Source of the DNA: 2-02-FULL-46-13 sp036517235
GTDB taxonomy: Bacteria > Patescibacteriota > Minisyncoccia > Phycocordibacterales > DSPV01
Reading direction: 5' to 3'
Length of the DNA: 6,108 nt
Assembly (NCBI GenBank): GCA_036517235.1
Contig: DATDXL010000090.1
Location: 1 to 6,108, forward strand
This document shows positions 1 through 5,300 of the stretch, one piece after another (the first letter of the stretch is position 1; every line of letters begins with the position of its first letter). Position numbers and translations under genes: made by a program. The notes beneath the pieces are model-generated. The model was not told the origin of the DNA. It ran no database searches and saw nothing but the letters and a program-made list of their open reading frames with translations.

Positions 1-48
1 TAATACTATTTCATTGTCCTTTCAAGCATCTTAAAATCAGTACTTATA

Positions 49-57
49 TGCTACAAT
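49..57 (+). promoter_or_regulatory. Extended -10 promoter of the ABC exporter operon
   Basis: The sequence TGC-TACAAT fits an extended -10 element (TGn followed by a TATAAT-like hexamer, 5 of 6 matches). No good -35 hexamer is present 16-18 bases upstream, which is usual for extended -10 promoters. The hexamer ends only 10 bases before the ATG at 68, so transcription should start about 3-5 bases before the start codon. The mRNA would then be leaderless or nearly so. This is a pattern-based prediction; no Shine-Dalgarno sequence is visible before the gene. Confidence 0.55.
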
Positions 58-67
58 ACTTCGCTGT

Positions 68-808
68 ATGGCCATTCTTGAGATTGAGAATCTGGTCAAG
101 GAATTCGGGCCGGTGAAAGCCGTCAACGGCCTTTCTTTCAATGTAGAAGAGGGGACTATAACCGGGCTTTTGGGACCGAATGGCGCGGGAAAGACTACGA
201 CGATACAAATGATACTGGACCTCATTACGCCTACCTCGGGTGTCATCAAGATTTTCGGGCTTCCGATGCGTCAGCACCGCGAGGAGACGCTCGGCAAGGT
301 GAATTTCTCATCTCCGTACGTCGCACTTCCCGGGAATCTGCGTGTCTGGGAGAACCTCCATACCTTTGCGCGTTTGTATGGAGTAAAAAATATAGAGAAG
401 AAAATAGACGAACTCGCGGATTTTTTCAGTATCCGAAAGCTGCTTGATCGCATGACCTCTTCGCTTTCAACAGGGCAGCTCACCCGTCTAAATCTCACGA
501 AGGCACTTCTCAATGATCCGCGATTTCTCCTCTTAGATGAACCCACCGCCTCACTTGATCCGGACATCGCTGACAAGACGCGGCACATGCTCATGCGCAT
601 TCGCAAAGAGCGTGGCGTGACGATTCTCTACACCTCGCACAACATGGCTGAGGTGGAGGAGATCTGCGACGATGTTATTTTTATAGATCAAGGAAAGTTT
701 AAAGACAGGGGAGTACCAGCCGAGCTTGTGAAGAAATATGGTCATAAGGACCTCAACGATGTATTTCTTGAAATTGCTCGCGCTAATGGCAGTCAAGAAG
801 AAGATTGA
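68..808 (+). CDS. ABC transporter ATP-binding protein (ABC-2 exporter type)
   Basis: This is the nucleotide-binding subunit (246 aa) of an ABC exporter; it hydrolyses ATP at the inner face of the membrane to drive the permease encoded next. Visible motifs in order: Walker A GPNGAGKTT (36-44), signature LSTGQ (133-137), Walker B FLLLDEPT (153-160) with the catalytic Glu at 158, D-loop SLDP (162-165) and the switch His at 191 in TSHNM. All residues needed for ATP hydrolysis are therefore present. The Q-loop is unusual: where most relatives have Gln, this protein reads VNFSSPYVALP (78-88). The ATG start has no Shine-Dalgarno sequence but sits just behind an extended -10 box. The gene is the first of a three-gene run. 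The family is normally linked to export of drugs, lipids or envelope glycans; the substrate cannot be told from the sequence. Confidence 0.95.
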   Translation: MAILEIENLVKEFGPVKAVNGLSFNVEEGTITGLLGPNGAGKTTTIQMILDLITPTSGVIKIFGLPMRQHREETLGKVNFSSPYVALPGNLRVWENLHTFARLYGVKNIEKKIDELADFFSIRKLLDRMTSSLSTGQLTRLNLTKALLNDPRFLLLDEPTASLDPDIADKTRHMLMRIRKERGVTILYTSHNMAEVEEICDDVIFIDQGKFKDRGVPAELVKKYGHKDLNDVFLEIARANGSQEED

Positions 809-822
809 CCCTTTACGTTATG

Positions 823-847
823 AACTTTACAACTTTACAAACTTTAT
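823..847 (+). repeat. Three short tandem copies of AACTTTAC
   Basis: Units lie at 823-830 (AACTTTAC), 831-838 (AACTTTAC) and 840-847 (AACTTTAT), with a weaker related CTTTACG just upstream at 811-817. They occupy the gap between the ATPase stop codon (808) and the preferred permease start (855). If the permease instead begins at 786, the repeat would be translated as part of its N-terminus. The role is unknown; slippage-derived low-complexity DNA is the simplest explanation. Confidence 0.6.
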
Positions 848-854
848 AGACTCC

Positions 855-1643
855 ATGCGCTGGCACAGAATCAACGCACTCTTAATACGTCACCTCTATC
901 TCTTCAAGCGGAGCGTTCCTCGCTTGATGGATATTTTGTTTTGGCCGGTGATGGAGCTTCTGCTCTGGGGTTTCATCAGTGCGTATATCAGTAAACTGAA
1001 TATCGCTGGTTTTAATGCTGTCACAGTCCTTTTGGGAGCTGTGGTCTTCTGGGATCTTTTATCTCAGTCGCAGAGAGCAGTTTCTATCGCCTTTTTGGAA
1101 GAGGTGTGGGAGCGCAATTTCCTAAATATCTTCGTAGCACCTTTGCGCATTAGCGAATTTCTTGCGTCTACGGTTATTTTGGCATTTGTGCGTCTCCTTA
1201 TGGTGGCGGTAGTGATGAGTATACTGGCGTTTTTTCTTTTCCATTTCAACTTCTTTATTTTTGGTTTTTATCTTCTCCCGTTCATGCTGAACCTTCTTTT
1301 CTTCGGTTCGGCCATAGGACTTTTTACCACGGCAATCATCTTGCGGTATGGGACATCCGCGCAGGTGATAGCGTTCGGACTCTTGTTCTTGGTCCAACCC
1401 TTCTCCGCCGTGTTTTATCCTGTTTCCGTCTTACCACAGGTGGTGCAGTGGATCGCCTACCTTCTGCCCTCAACCTATGTATTTGAAGGAATGCGCGCGG
1501 TGATCGCCACAGGAACGCTTCCCTCCATGCTTCTTGTCGGCGCGATCGTTTCCAATATCATTTACTTCGTTGTACTATGCTGGTACTTCTACCGTTCCTT
1601 CGCGGCAGTAAAGGTAAAAGGTAAGCTTCTCAAATTAGATTAG
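855..1643 (+). CDS. ABC-2 type transporter permease
   Basis: This is the membrane-spanning partner of the upstream ATPase, 262 aa from the chosen start. It has about six hydrophobic segments (roughly 25-45, 52-70, 103-128, 133-160, 168-190, 222-246). The N-terminus is cytoplasmic and basic (RIRHLYLFKRS region), and LPSTYVFEGMR (204-214) precedes the last segment. Both features are typical of ABC-2 permeases. It should dimerise and pair with two ATPase subunits to form the exporter. The start is uncertain: the frame is open upstream with ATGs at 738, 759 and 786, which overlap the ATPase gene. I prefer 855 because the protein then begins as family members usually do, directly with the amphipathic segment before TM1; 786 is the next best. 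None has a clear Shine-Dalgarno sequence. The stop TAG is 2 bases before the next gene, which suggests cotranscription. Confidence 0.9.
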   Translation: MRWHRINALLIRHLYLFKRSVPRLMDILFWPVMELLLWGFISAYISKLNIAGFNAVTVLLGAVVFWDLLSQSQRAVSIAFLEEVWERNFLNIFVAPLRISEFLASTVILAFVRLLMVAVVMSILAFFLFHFNFFIFGFYLLPFMLNLLFFGSAIGLFTTAIILRYGTSAQVIAFGLLFLVQPFSAVFYPVSVLPQVVQWIAYLLPSTYVFEGMRAVIATGTLPSMLLVGAIVSNIIYFVVLCWYFYRSFAAVKVKGKLLKLD

Positions 1644-1645
1644 CT

Positions 1646-2125
1646 ATGGGAACAGAAAAGAAAAAGAATGTGGTGGCCATCAGCGGAGGATTTGACCCTA
1701 TTCATATCGGACATGTTCGCTATATACAGGCGGCGGCCAGGCTTGGCGACGAGCTTGTGGTTATCCTCAACAATGACCACTGGCTCATGGATAAGAAAGG
1801 GTTTGTGTTCATGCCGGAGGTGGAGCGCAAAGAAATTCTTGAGGCGATTACCGGAGTTGCTCGCGTGGTTATCTCCGACCATGCACCCGGCGAATATTTT
1901 AAGGACAAGAGCGTGTGTCGCGCGCTAAGGGCTGTAAAGCCGGATATTTTTGCGAATGGGGGTGACCGAAAACCTGACGGTGATCCTGTGCCTGAGGTTG
2001 CAGTATGTAAAGAACTCGGCATCGAGATGATCTATCATGTCGGTCATGGAGGTAAGATACAATCAAGTTCGGAGCTTGCCAATAAGTTGGCAAAGAGAGC
2101 AAATGGGGATTCTGCGTCGCGGTAA
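1646..2125 (+). CDS. Cytidylyltransferase-like nucleotidyltransferase (HIGH motif)
   Basis: This 159-aa, single-domain protein belongs to the nucleotidyltransferase alpha/beta phosphodiesterase superfamily, whose members transfer CMP or AMP from the NTP to a phosphorylated sugar, alcohol or cofactor with release of pyrophosphate. The nucleotide-binding motif GGFDPIHIGH (14-23) contains the HxGH signature (His20, His23). NND (42-44), GGDR (105-108) and a C-terminal SSSE (140-143), in the place of the usual ISSTR-type motif, complete the fold. It resembles glycerol-3-phosphate cytidylyltransferase (TagD) and the adenylyltransferase domain of RfaE/HldE, but lacks the kinase domain of the latter. 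The substrate cannot be fixed from sequence. It starts 2 bases after the permease stop without a Shine-Dalgarno sequence, so translation is probably coupled. The position behind an ABC-2 exporter is compatible with making an activated precursor for an exported envelope polymer; this is inference. Confidence 0.88.
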   Translation: MGTEKKKNVVAISGGFDPIHIGHVRYIQAAARLGDELVVILNNDHWLMDKKGFVFMPEVERKEILEAITGVARVVISDHAPGEYFKDKSVCRALRAVKPDIFANGGDRKPDGDPVPEVAVCKELGIEMIYHVGHGGKIQSSSELANKLAKRANGDSASR

Positions 2126-2229
2126 GGTATACTAAGGGGTATGAATCCCGTTAGAAATTTACAAAACACCTACCACACTAAGCGCGAGGAGCGAATAGCT
2201 CTTTCCCTCTCTACAGCGCAGCGCTTCGC

Positions 2230-2242
2230 TTCAAACGGGATG
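2230..2242 (+). repeat. Internal degenerate copy of the right repeat arm
   Basis: TTCAAACGGGATG inside the element matches TTCTAACGGGATG at the right boundary (2288-2300) at 12 of 13 positions and in the same orientation. The element therefore carries one left-type arm and two right-type arms. This suggests a composite origin, for instance one copy nested in or truncated by another. It immediately precedes the TGTACC/GGTACA hairpin. Confidence 0.6.
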
Positions 2243-2257
2243 TACCTATTCGGTACA
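2241..2257 (+). other. Small hairpin inside the inverted-repeat element
   Basis: TGTACC (2241-2246) pairs with GGTACA (2252-2257) across the 5-base loop TATTC. There is no following T-run, so it is not a canonical intrinsic terminator. It would form one internal branch if the whole 155-bp element folds as RNA or single-stranded DNA. Confidence 0.55.
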
Positions 2258-2297
2258 CGCACTGCGCAGAGTTATTCACTCGTAAATTTCTAACGGG

Positions 2298-2714
2298 ATG
2301 AAAGAAGAAAAGAGCATAGTAGCGAAGACGTTTCATTTTTTCGACCGCCTCGAGGATAGAGTACGCGCACGCCTTTCCCGTCGCCCCATTTTGTATAGCC
2401 TTATCGGAGGCGTTGCTATTGTGCTCTTTTGGCGCGGGGTGTGGATGCTGGCGGACGAAATAGGTCTCTCTTCAATTTCCTCAATCATCATCAGCGTCGT
2501 CATCATGCTCATGACAGGGCTTTTTGTGTCGTTTTTCGTTGGCGACAGAATCGTTCTCTCTGGCTTGAAGCGCGAGAAAAAGCTTATAGAAAAAACTGAG
2601 GAAGAAGTGCAAGCGGAAGAGTCAGAGCTAACACAGGTCAAGAAAGAATTGCACAAGATCGAAGGTCAGCTGGAAGCTCTTGAAGAAGAGCACGGACCGA
2701 CGTCGCGAGCTTGA
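2298..2714 (+). CDS. Small membrane protein with two TM segments and a C-terminal coiled coil
   Basis: This 138-aa protein cannot be assigned a function. A basic N-terminal segment (RLEDRVRARLSRRP, 17-30) leads into two hydrophobic helices at about 31-51 and 57-82, separated by a short acidic turn (ADEIG). The rest (about 88-133) is highly charged, rich in Glu and Lys with heptad-like spacing, and likely a cytoplasmic coiled coil. The positive-inside rule puts both ends in the cytoplasm. I associate the pattern around ILYSLIGGVAIVLFWRGVW with a recurrent hypothetical protein of Patescibacteria, from memory only. The ATG begins inside the right arm of the inverted-repeat element and an in-frame TAA at 2283-2285 rules out any earlier start beyond the arm. 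No Shine-Dalgarno sequence is present apart from the GGG touching the ATG. It ends 10 bases from the convergent phosphoglycerate mutase gene. Confidence 0.78.
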   Translation: MKEEKSIVAKTFHFFDRLEDRVRARLSRRPILYSLIGGVAIVLFWRGVWMLADEIGLSSISSIIISVVIMLMTGLFVSFFVGDRIVLSGLKREKKLIEKTEEEVQAEESELTQVKKELHKIEGQLEALEEEHGPTSRA

Positions 2715-2724
2715 GAGCCATGCG

Positions 2725-3390
2725 TCAGAGTGTCATTTCGTATTCGAAAAACGAGTCAAAGGGGATTTGCCACGATACCGTCTCTGCGACCGAAGCATTT
2801 TCCATTATTTTCCTGAAGAGTCGTATAGAATTTCCGTGCGCAGAAATGGCGACGTTCACCTGTTCTTTTTTCATCATCTCGCGCAGGTCTGTTATGAATG
2901 CTCGTACGCGTTCCTCTACCATCGCAAAGCTTTCTCCCCGGGGTGGAGGAATATGGAAGCCGCGGTGGATGAGGTTGTATTCTTGCTCACCAAGGAATTT
3001 TTCTGCCTCGAGCTTTCCTTCGGGAGTAAGATCGGTGATGAGATCTCCTTCAACCTCAAGCTTGTATAATTTCTCGCCCATATTCTTTATAAACGTCTCG
3101 TGGGACATTCCGTTCAGGTCACCATAGTTGCGTTCTATCATCCTGTCGTCTTCGATGAGTCGCGTACATTCCGGATGGTATCGCAACACTTCTTTTAGAG
3201 TGTCTTTGGAACGTATGAGGGAGGTGTGATAGGCAATTTGGAATTTCTCATTTTTTAATTTCTCAGCGATTTGTCTCGCTTGTTGTATACCAAGCTCGGT
3301 AAGAGGTGGATTCTCCCAGCCGGTGAATTGCTGGTCTCGGTTGTAGGTGGTTTGGCCGTGTCGGAACAGAAAGATAGTTAGCTTTTTCAT
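2725..3390 (-). CDS. gpmA: 2,3-bisphosphoglycerate-dependent phosphoglycerate mutase (dPGM-type histidine phosphatase superfamily)
   Basis: This 221-aa enzyme should interconvert 3- and 2-phosphoglycerate in the cytoplasm. The phosphohistidine motif FRHGQT lies at 9-14 (Arg10, His11), followed by the dPGM-like FTGWENPPLTELG (22-34), Arg60 in SLIRSKDT, the acid/base Glu86 in ERNYGDLNG, the GES motif (152-154) and the second catalytic His185 in SAHGNS (183-188). ERNYG and FTGW point to a mutase rather than a general phosphatase such as CobC. It is somewhat shorter than E. coli GpmA (about 250 aa), mainly in the middle region. Its ATG overlaps the enolase stop as ATGA (3387-3390), so translation is very likely coupled to enolase, the enzyme that uses its product. 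This context strengthens the mutase call. A broad-specificity phosphatase remains a weaker alternative. Confidence 0.88.
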   Translation of the reverse strand: MKKLTIFLFRHGQTTYNRDQQFTGWENPPLTELGIQQARQIAEKLKNEKFQIAYHTSLIRSKDTLKEVLRYHPECTRLIEDDRMIERNYGDLNGMSHETFIKNMGEKLYKLEVEGDLITDLTPEGKLEAEKFLGEQEYNLIHRGFHIPPPRGESFAMVEERVRAFITDLREMMKKEQVNVAISAHGNSIRLFRKIMENASVAETVSWQIPFDSFFEYEMTL

Positions 3391-4637
3391 AGTTCGTTTG
3401 TTTGCTGTTCCTCTATACGCAATAGTTCATTATACTTGGATGTTCGTTCACCGCTTGCGGGTGCTCCTGCCTTGATGAATCCAAGTCCTAATCCTACCGC
3501 AAGGTGTGCGATGGAAGTGTCCTCGGTTTCTCCGGAGCGATGTGATGCGATACACATGAACCCTGCCTTTTGAGCTGCTCGTACCACCTCGACGGTCTCG
3601 GTTACGGTGCCGATCTGGTTGGGTTTGATGATGATCGCGTTCGCGGCTCTCTCGACTATCCCTTTGCGCAGACGTTCAATGTTCGTGACAAAGAGGTCGT
3701 CGCCGACGATCTTGAGCTTTGACCCGAGGATATGCGTTATCTCCGTGAAGCTATTCCATGCGTCTTCAGCAAAGGGATCTTCTATCGAGAAGAGGGGATA
3801 GTGCCTGCACCAGTGCTCATAGAGGGTGAGCAATTCTTCTGGCGAGAGTTTTTTCTTGTCGGCGCTCAACACATACGAGGTGCCGTCGAATAAACTCGAG
3901 CCAGCCACATCTATCCCGATACGCACCTGTAATCCTGCCGCGTAGCCACAGCGCTGTATCGCCTCGCTGATAAGTTGGAACGCTTCTTCGTTAGACGAAA
4001 GTGTTGGTGCAAACCCTCCTTCATCGCCCGTGAGCGTCGTGGTGTGTTTTTTCTCTCGAAGTATCCTTTCAAGCTCGTGGTAGACCTCTGAACCGATGCG
4101 GAGAGATTCGGAGATCGTCTTATGCATGGGCACGATCATGAACTCTTGGACATCCGTGCTCCCTAAGGCATGTTTGCCGCCATTGAGGATATTCATCATG
4201 AGCGTGGGAAGTTTGGGTTGTGCCCCGTGCGAGAGTGAATTGAAGTATTTCCAGAGCGGCACTTTTTCGCTCACTGCGGACGCTTTCGCAAATGCAAGCG
4301 AAATAGGAAGTAGTGCGTTTGCTCCCAGCTTCGTTTTCTGTCTCGTCCCGTCTAAAGAGAGTAGGGTGGCGTCGAGGACGTTCTGGCTAAATGTCTTGCC
4401 GATAAGCGCAGGTGCTATGACTCGGACGATGTTTCCGATAGCATTTCGTACTCCCTTGCCTCCGAACCGTGTGCCGCCATCGCGGAGCTCTACGGCCTCA
4501 TGCACTCCCGTGGAAGCCCCCGAAGGGACGCTGGCTCTCCCCTGACTTCCGTCTGACAGAAAAAGGTCGGTCTCTACCGTAGGATTCCCTCGGGAATCGA
4601 GTATTTCTCGTGCCCTGATACTACTAATAGTATTCAT
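3387..4637 (-). CDS. eno: Enolase (phosphopyruvate hydratase)
   Basis: Enolase dehydrates 2-phosphoglycerate to phosphoenolpyruvate, using two Mg2+ ions. At 416 aa it is slightly shorter than the usual 420-435. Key elements are present: DSRGNPTVE (14-22), the mobile loop SGASTG (39-44), NGGKHA (152-157), the catalytic acid/base Glu206 in TGDEGGFAP (203-211), metal ligands Asp243 (GIDVAG), Glu286 (SIEDP) and Asp313 (VGDDLFVTN), the catalytic Lys338 in the signature IIIKPNQIGTVTET (335-348), and SHRSGETEDT (365-374). Small departures from common sequences are AGSS after Asp243, where AASEF is usual, and FIKAGAPASGER, where QIKTGSMSRSER is usual; neither removes a catalytic residue. The ATG at 4637 gives the canonical N-terminus. 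A TATAAT box lies 7 bases upstream, so the transcript is probably leaderless. It is the first gene of a two-gene operon with phosphoglycerate mutase. Confidence 0.97.
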   Translation of the reverse strand: MNTISSIRAREILDSRGNPTVETDLFLSDGSQGRASVPSGASTGVHEAVELRDGGTRFGGKGVRNAIGNIVRVIAPALIGKTFSQNVLDATLLSLDGTRQKTKLGANALLPISLAFAKASAVSEKVPLWKYFNSLSHGAQPKLPTLMMNILNGGKHALGSTDVQEFMIVPMHKTISESLRIGSEVYHELERILREKKHTTTLTGDEGGFAPTLSSNEEAFQLISEAIQRCGYAAGLQVRIGIDVAGSSLFDGTSYVLSADKKKLSPEELLTLYEHWCRHYPLFSIEDPFAEDAWNSFTEITHILGSKLKIVGDDLFVTNIERLRKGIVERAANAIIIKPNQIGTVTETVEVVRAAQKAGFMCIASHRSGETEDTSIAHLAVGLGLGFIKAGAPASGERTSKYNELLRIEEQQTNEL

Positions 4638-4644
4638 ATACTCA

Positions 4645-4650
4645 ATTATA
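4645..4650 (-). promoter_or_regulatory. -10 box (TATAAT) of the eno operon
   Basis: Read on the minus strand this is a consensus TATAAT, ending 7 bases before the enolase ATG (A at 4637). Initiation would then fall at or within a base or two of the start codon, giving a leaderless mRNA. No recognisable -35 hexamer is found 16-18 bases upstream. The prediction rests on the perfect -10 match and its position in the divergent intergenic region. Confidence 0.6.
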
Positions 4651-4674
4651 TTACGTTTGTTCGGTATAAGGCGA

Positions 4675-4704
4675 ATGGCATCGAGGGTAAATGTAGACTA
4701 TAAT
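4675..4704 (+). promoter_or_regulatory. Promoter of the flavoprotein-MYG1 operon
   Basis: A consensus TATAAT lies at 4699-4704. ATGGCA at 4675-4680 matches the -35 consensus TTGACA at 4 of 6 positions, with an 18-base spacer. Transcription would start near 4711, leaving a leader of about 12 bases without a Shine-Dalgarno sequence before the ATG at 4723. The box also argues against a start at the upstream TTG (4657), because that part of the frame would lie before the transcript begins. Confidence 0.6.
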
Positions 4705-4722
4705 AGTAGTCCTTTACATACT

Positions 4723-5298
4723 ATGTCGAAAACTAACGACAAAAGTCTTTATATACCCGTTGTGTTGGGAACTGCTCGTGAAGGCCGGCAATCCATAAAG
4801 GTTGCACGATTTGTACATGCTGAATTCCTAAAGCGAGCAGGAATAGAAACCGAGCTAATCGATGTGAAAGATTTTATATTTCCTCGTACTGTTCCTAGCT
4901 GGGAAGATTATGAGATCGCGAAGCGATGGCGCGAAATTGCCGAGCATGCTGACGGTTTCATTATAATAGTGCCTGAATATAATCGTGGATATCCGGGAGA
5001 GCTAAAGCAGTTGCTAGACAGTGCGTATAACGAATATGAAAAAAAACCGGTAGGGCTTGTGGGAGTTTCAGACGGGCGATTTGGAGGAACCGCAGCGATT
5101 TCTAATATTACTCCTACACTGGTTGAACTTGGGCTTGTCGTGCTCCGCGGCGCGGTCAGAATCTCTAATGTGGATAAACAATTTAATGACAAGGATGAAC
5201 CTGTTGAGCTCGAAACGTATAAAAAGCTAGTTTCTAAATTATTTGATTCGGTGATTTCGTATGCGCTCATTCTTAAATCTGATAGGGTAAAGGCATAA
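4723..5298 (+). CDS. NADPH-dependent FMN reductase family flavoprotein
   Basis: This 191-aa flavodoxin-like protein belongs to the NADPH-dependent FMN reductase/quinone reductase group (ArsH, ChrR, azoreductase relatives). These bind FMN and reduce quinones, azo compounds, metals or free flavin with NAD(P)H. Evidence: strand one VVLGTAREGRQS (13-24) with the FMN phosphate-binding loop, IIIVPEYNRGYPGELKQLLD (80-99), which matches the family motif around PEYN, and VGVSDGRFGG (113-122), the third flavin-contact loop. The length is typical (about 180-200 aa). The frame extends upstream to a TTG at 4657, but the ATG at 4723 is preferred because it lies just behind a good promoter and leaves a normal short N-terminus. 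The stop TAA is 2 bases from the next ATG, so the two genes are likely cotranscribed. The physiological substrate is unknown; a redox-stress role is possible. Confidence 0.92.
   Translation: MSKTNDKSLYIPVVLGTAREGRQSIKVARFVHAEFLKRAGIETELIDVKDFIFPRTVPSWEDYEIAKRWREIAEHADGFIIIVPEYNRGYPGELKQLLDSAYNEYEKKPVGLVGVSDGRFGGTAAISNITPTLVELGLVVLRGAVRISNVDKQFNDKDEPVELETYKKLVSKLFDSVISYALILKSDRVKA
5289..5293 (+). promoter_or_regulatory. Shine-Dalgarno sequence of the MYG1-family gene
   Basis: AAAGG lies 7 bases before the ATG at 5301, inside the end of the flavoprotein gene. It is the only ribosome binding site with good sequence and spacing in the window; the operon-leading genes lack one. It supports the 5301 start for a gene that is internal to its operon. 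Confidence 0.45.
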
Positions 5299-5300
5299 GG

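Larger units (their letters stand above)
2145..2299. repeat. 155-bp element bounded by perfect 18-bp inverted repeats
   Basis: The left arm ATCCCGTTAGAAATTTAC (2145-2162) is exactly the reverse complement of the right arm at 2282-2299. The 119 bases between them contain smaller foldable parts: TGTACC/GGTACA with a 5-base loop (2241-2257), GAGC/GCTC (2179-2191), the near-palindrome AGCGC-A-GCGCT (2215-2225) and the palindrome CTGCGCAG (2262-2269). No transposase is encoded. It could be a small non-autonomous (MITE-like or REP-like) element or a structured RNA closed by an 18-bp stem. I recall repeats starting ATCCCGTTAGAAA as frequent in Parcubacteria assemblies, but cannot verify that here. 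Around the inner 16 bp of the arms, ATGAAT on the left (2141-2146) and ATGAAA on the right (2298-2303) resemble an imperfect target duplication. The last two bases of the right arm are also the first two of the next gene's ATG. Confidence 0.85.

Noticed and set aside
738..854. Longer N-terminus for the permease, starting at ATG 738, 759 or 786
   Set aside because: A start at 738 would overlap the ATPase gene by 71 bases, and the extra residues are hydrophilic and include the AACTTTAC repeat. The family normally starts near 855. A start at 786 is not excluded.
2241..2257. Intrinsic terminator after the nucleotidyltransferase gene
   Set aside because: The 6-bp hairpin is not followed by a run of T, and it belongs to the core of the inverted-repeat element.
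2141..2293. 50-codon open frame starting Met-Asn-Pro-Val-Arg-Asn across the inverted-repeat element
   Set aside because: It simply translates the repeat, ending within the right arm. It has no domain-like composition and is more likely a by-product of the element than a gene.
2680..3127. Plus-strand open frames of 129 and 138 codons
   Set aside because: They lie antisense to the phosphoglycerate mutase, which has all its catalytic motifs. Their translations show Cys/Phe/Ser/Arg-rich, shadow-like composition.
4096..4545. 149-codon plus-strand open frame
   Set aside because: It is antisense to the N-terminal half of enolase, whose motifs are unmistakable. The translation has no recognisable domain.
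4657..4722. TTG start adding 22 residues to the FMN reductase
   Set aside because: The extension covers the predicted promoter, including the TATAAT box, and is not part of the flavodoxin-like fold; the ATG at 4723 gives a normal family N-terminus.
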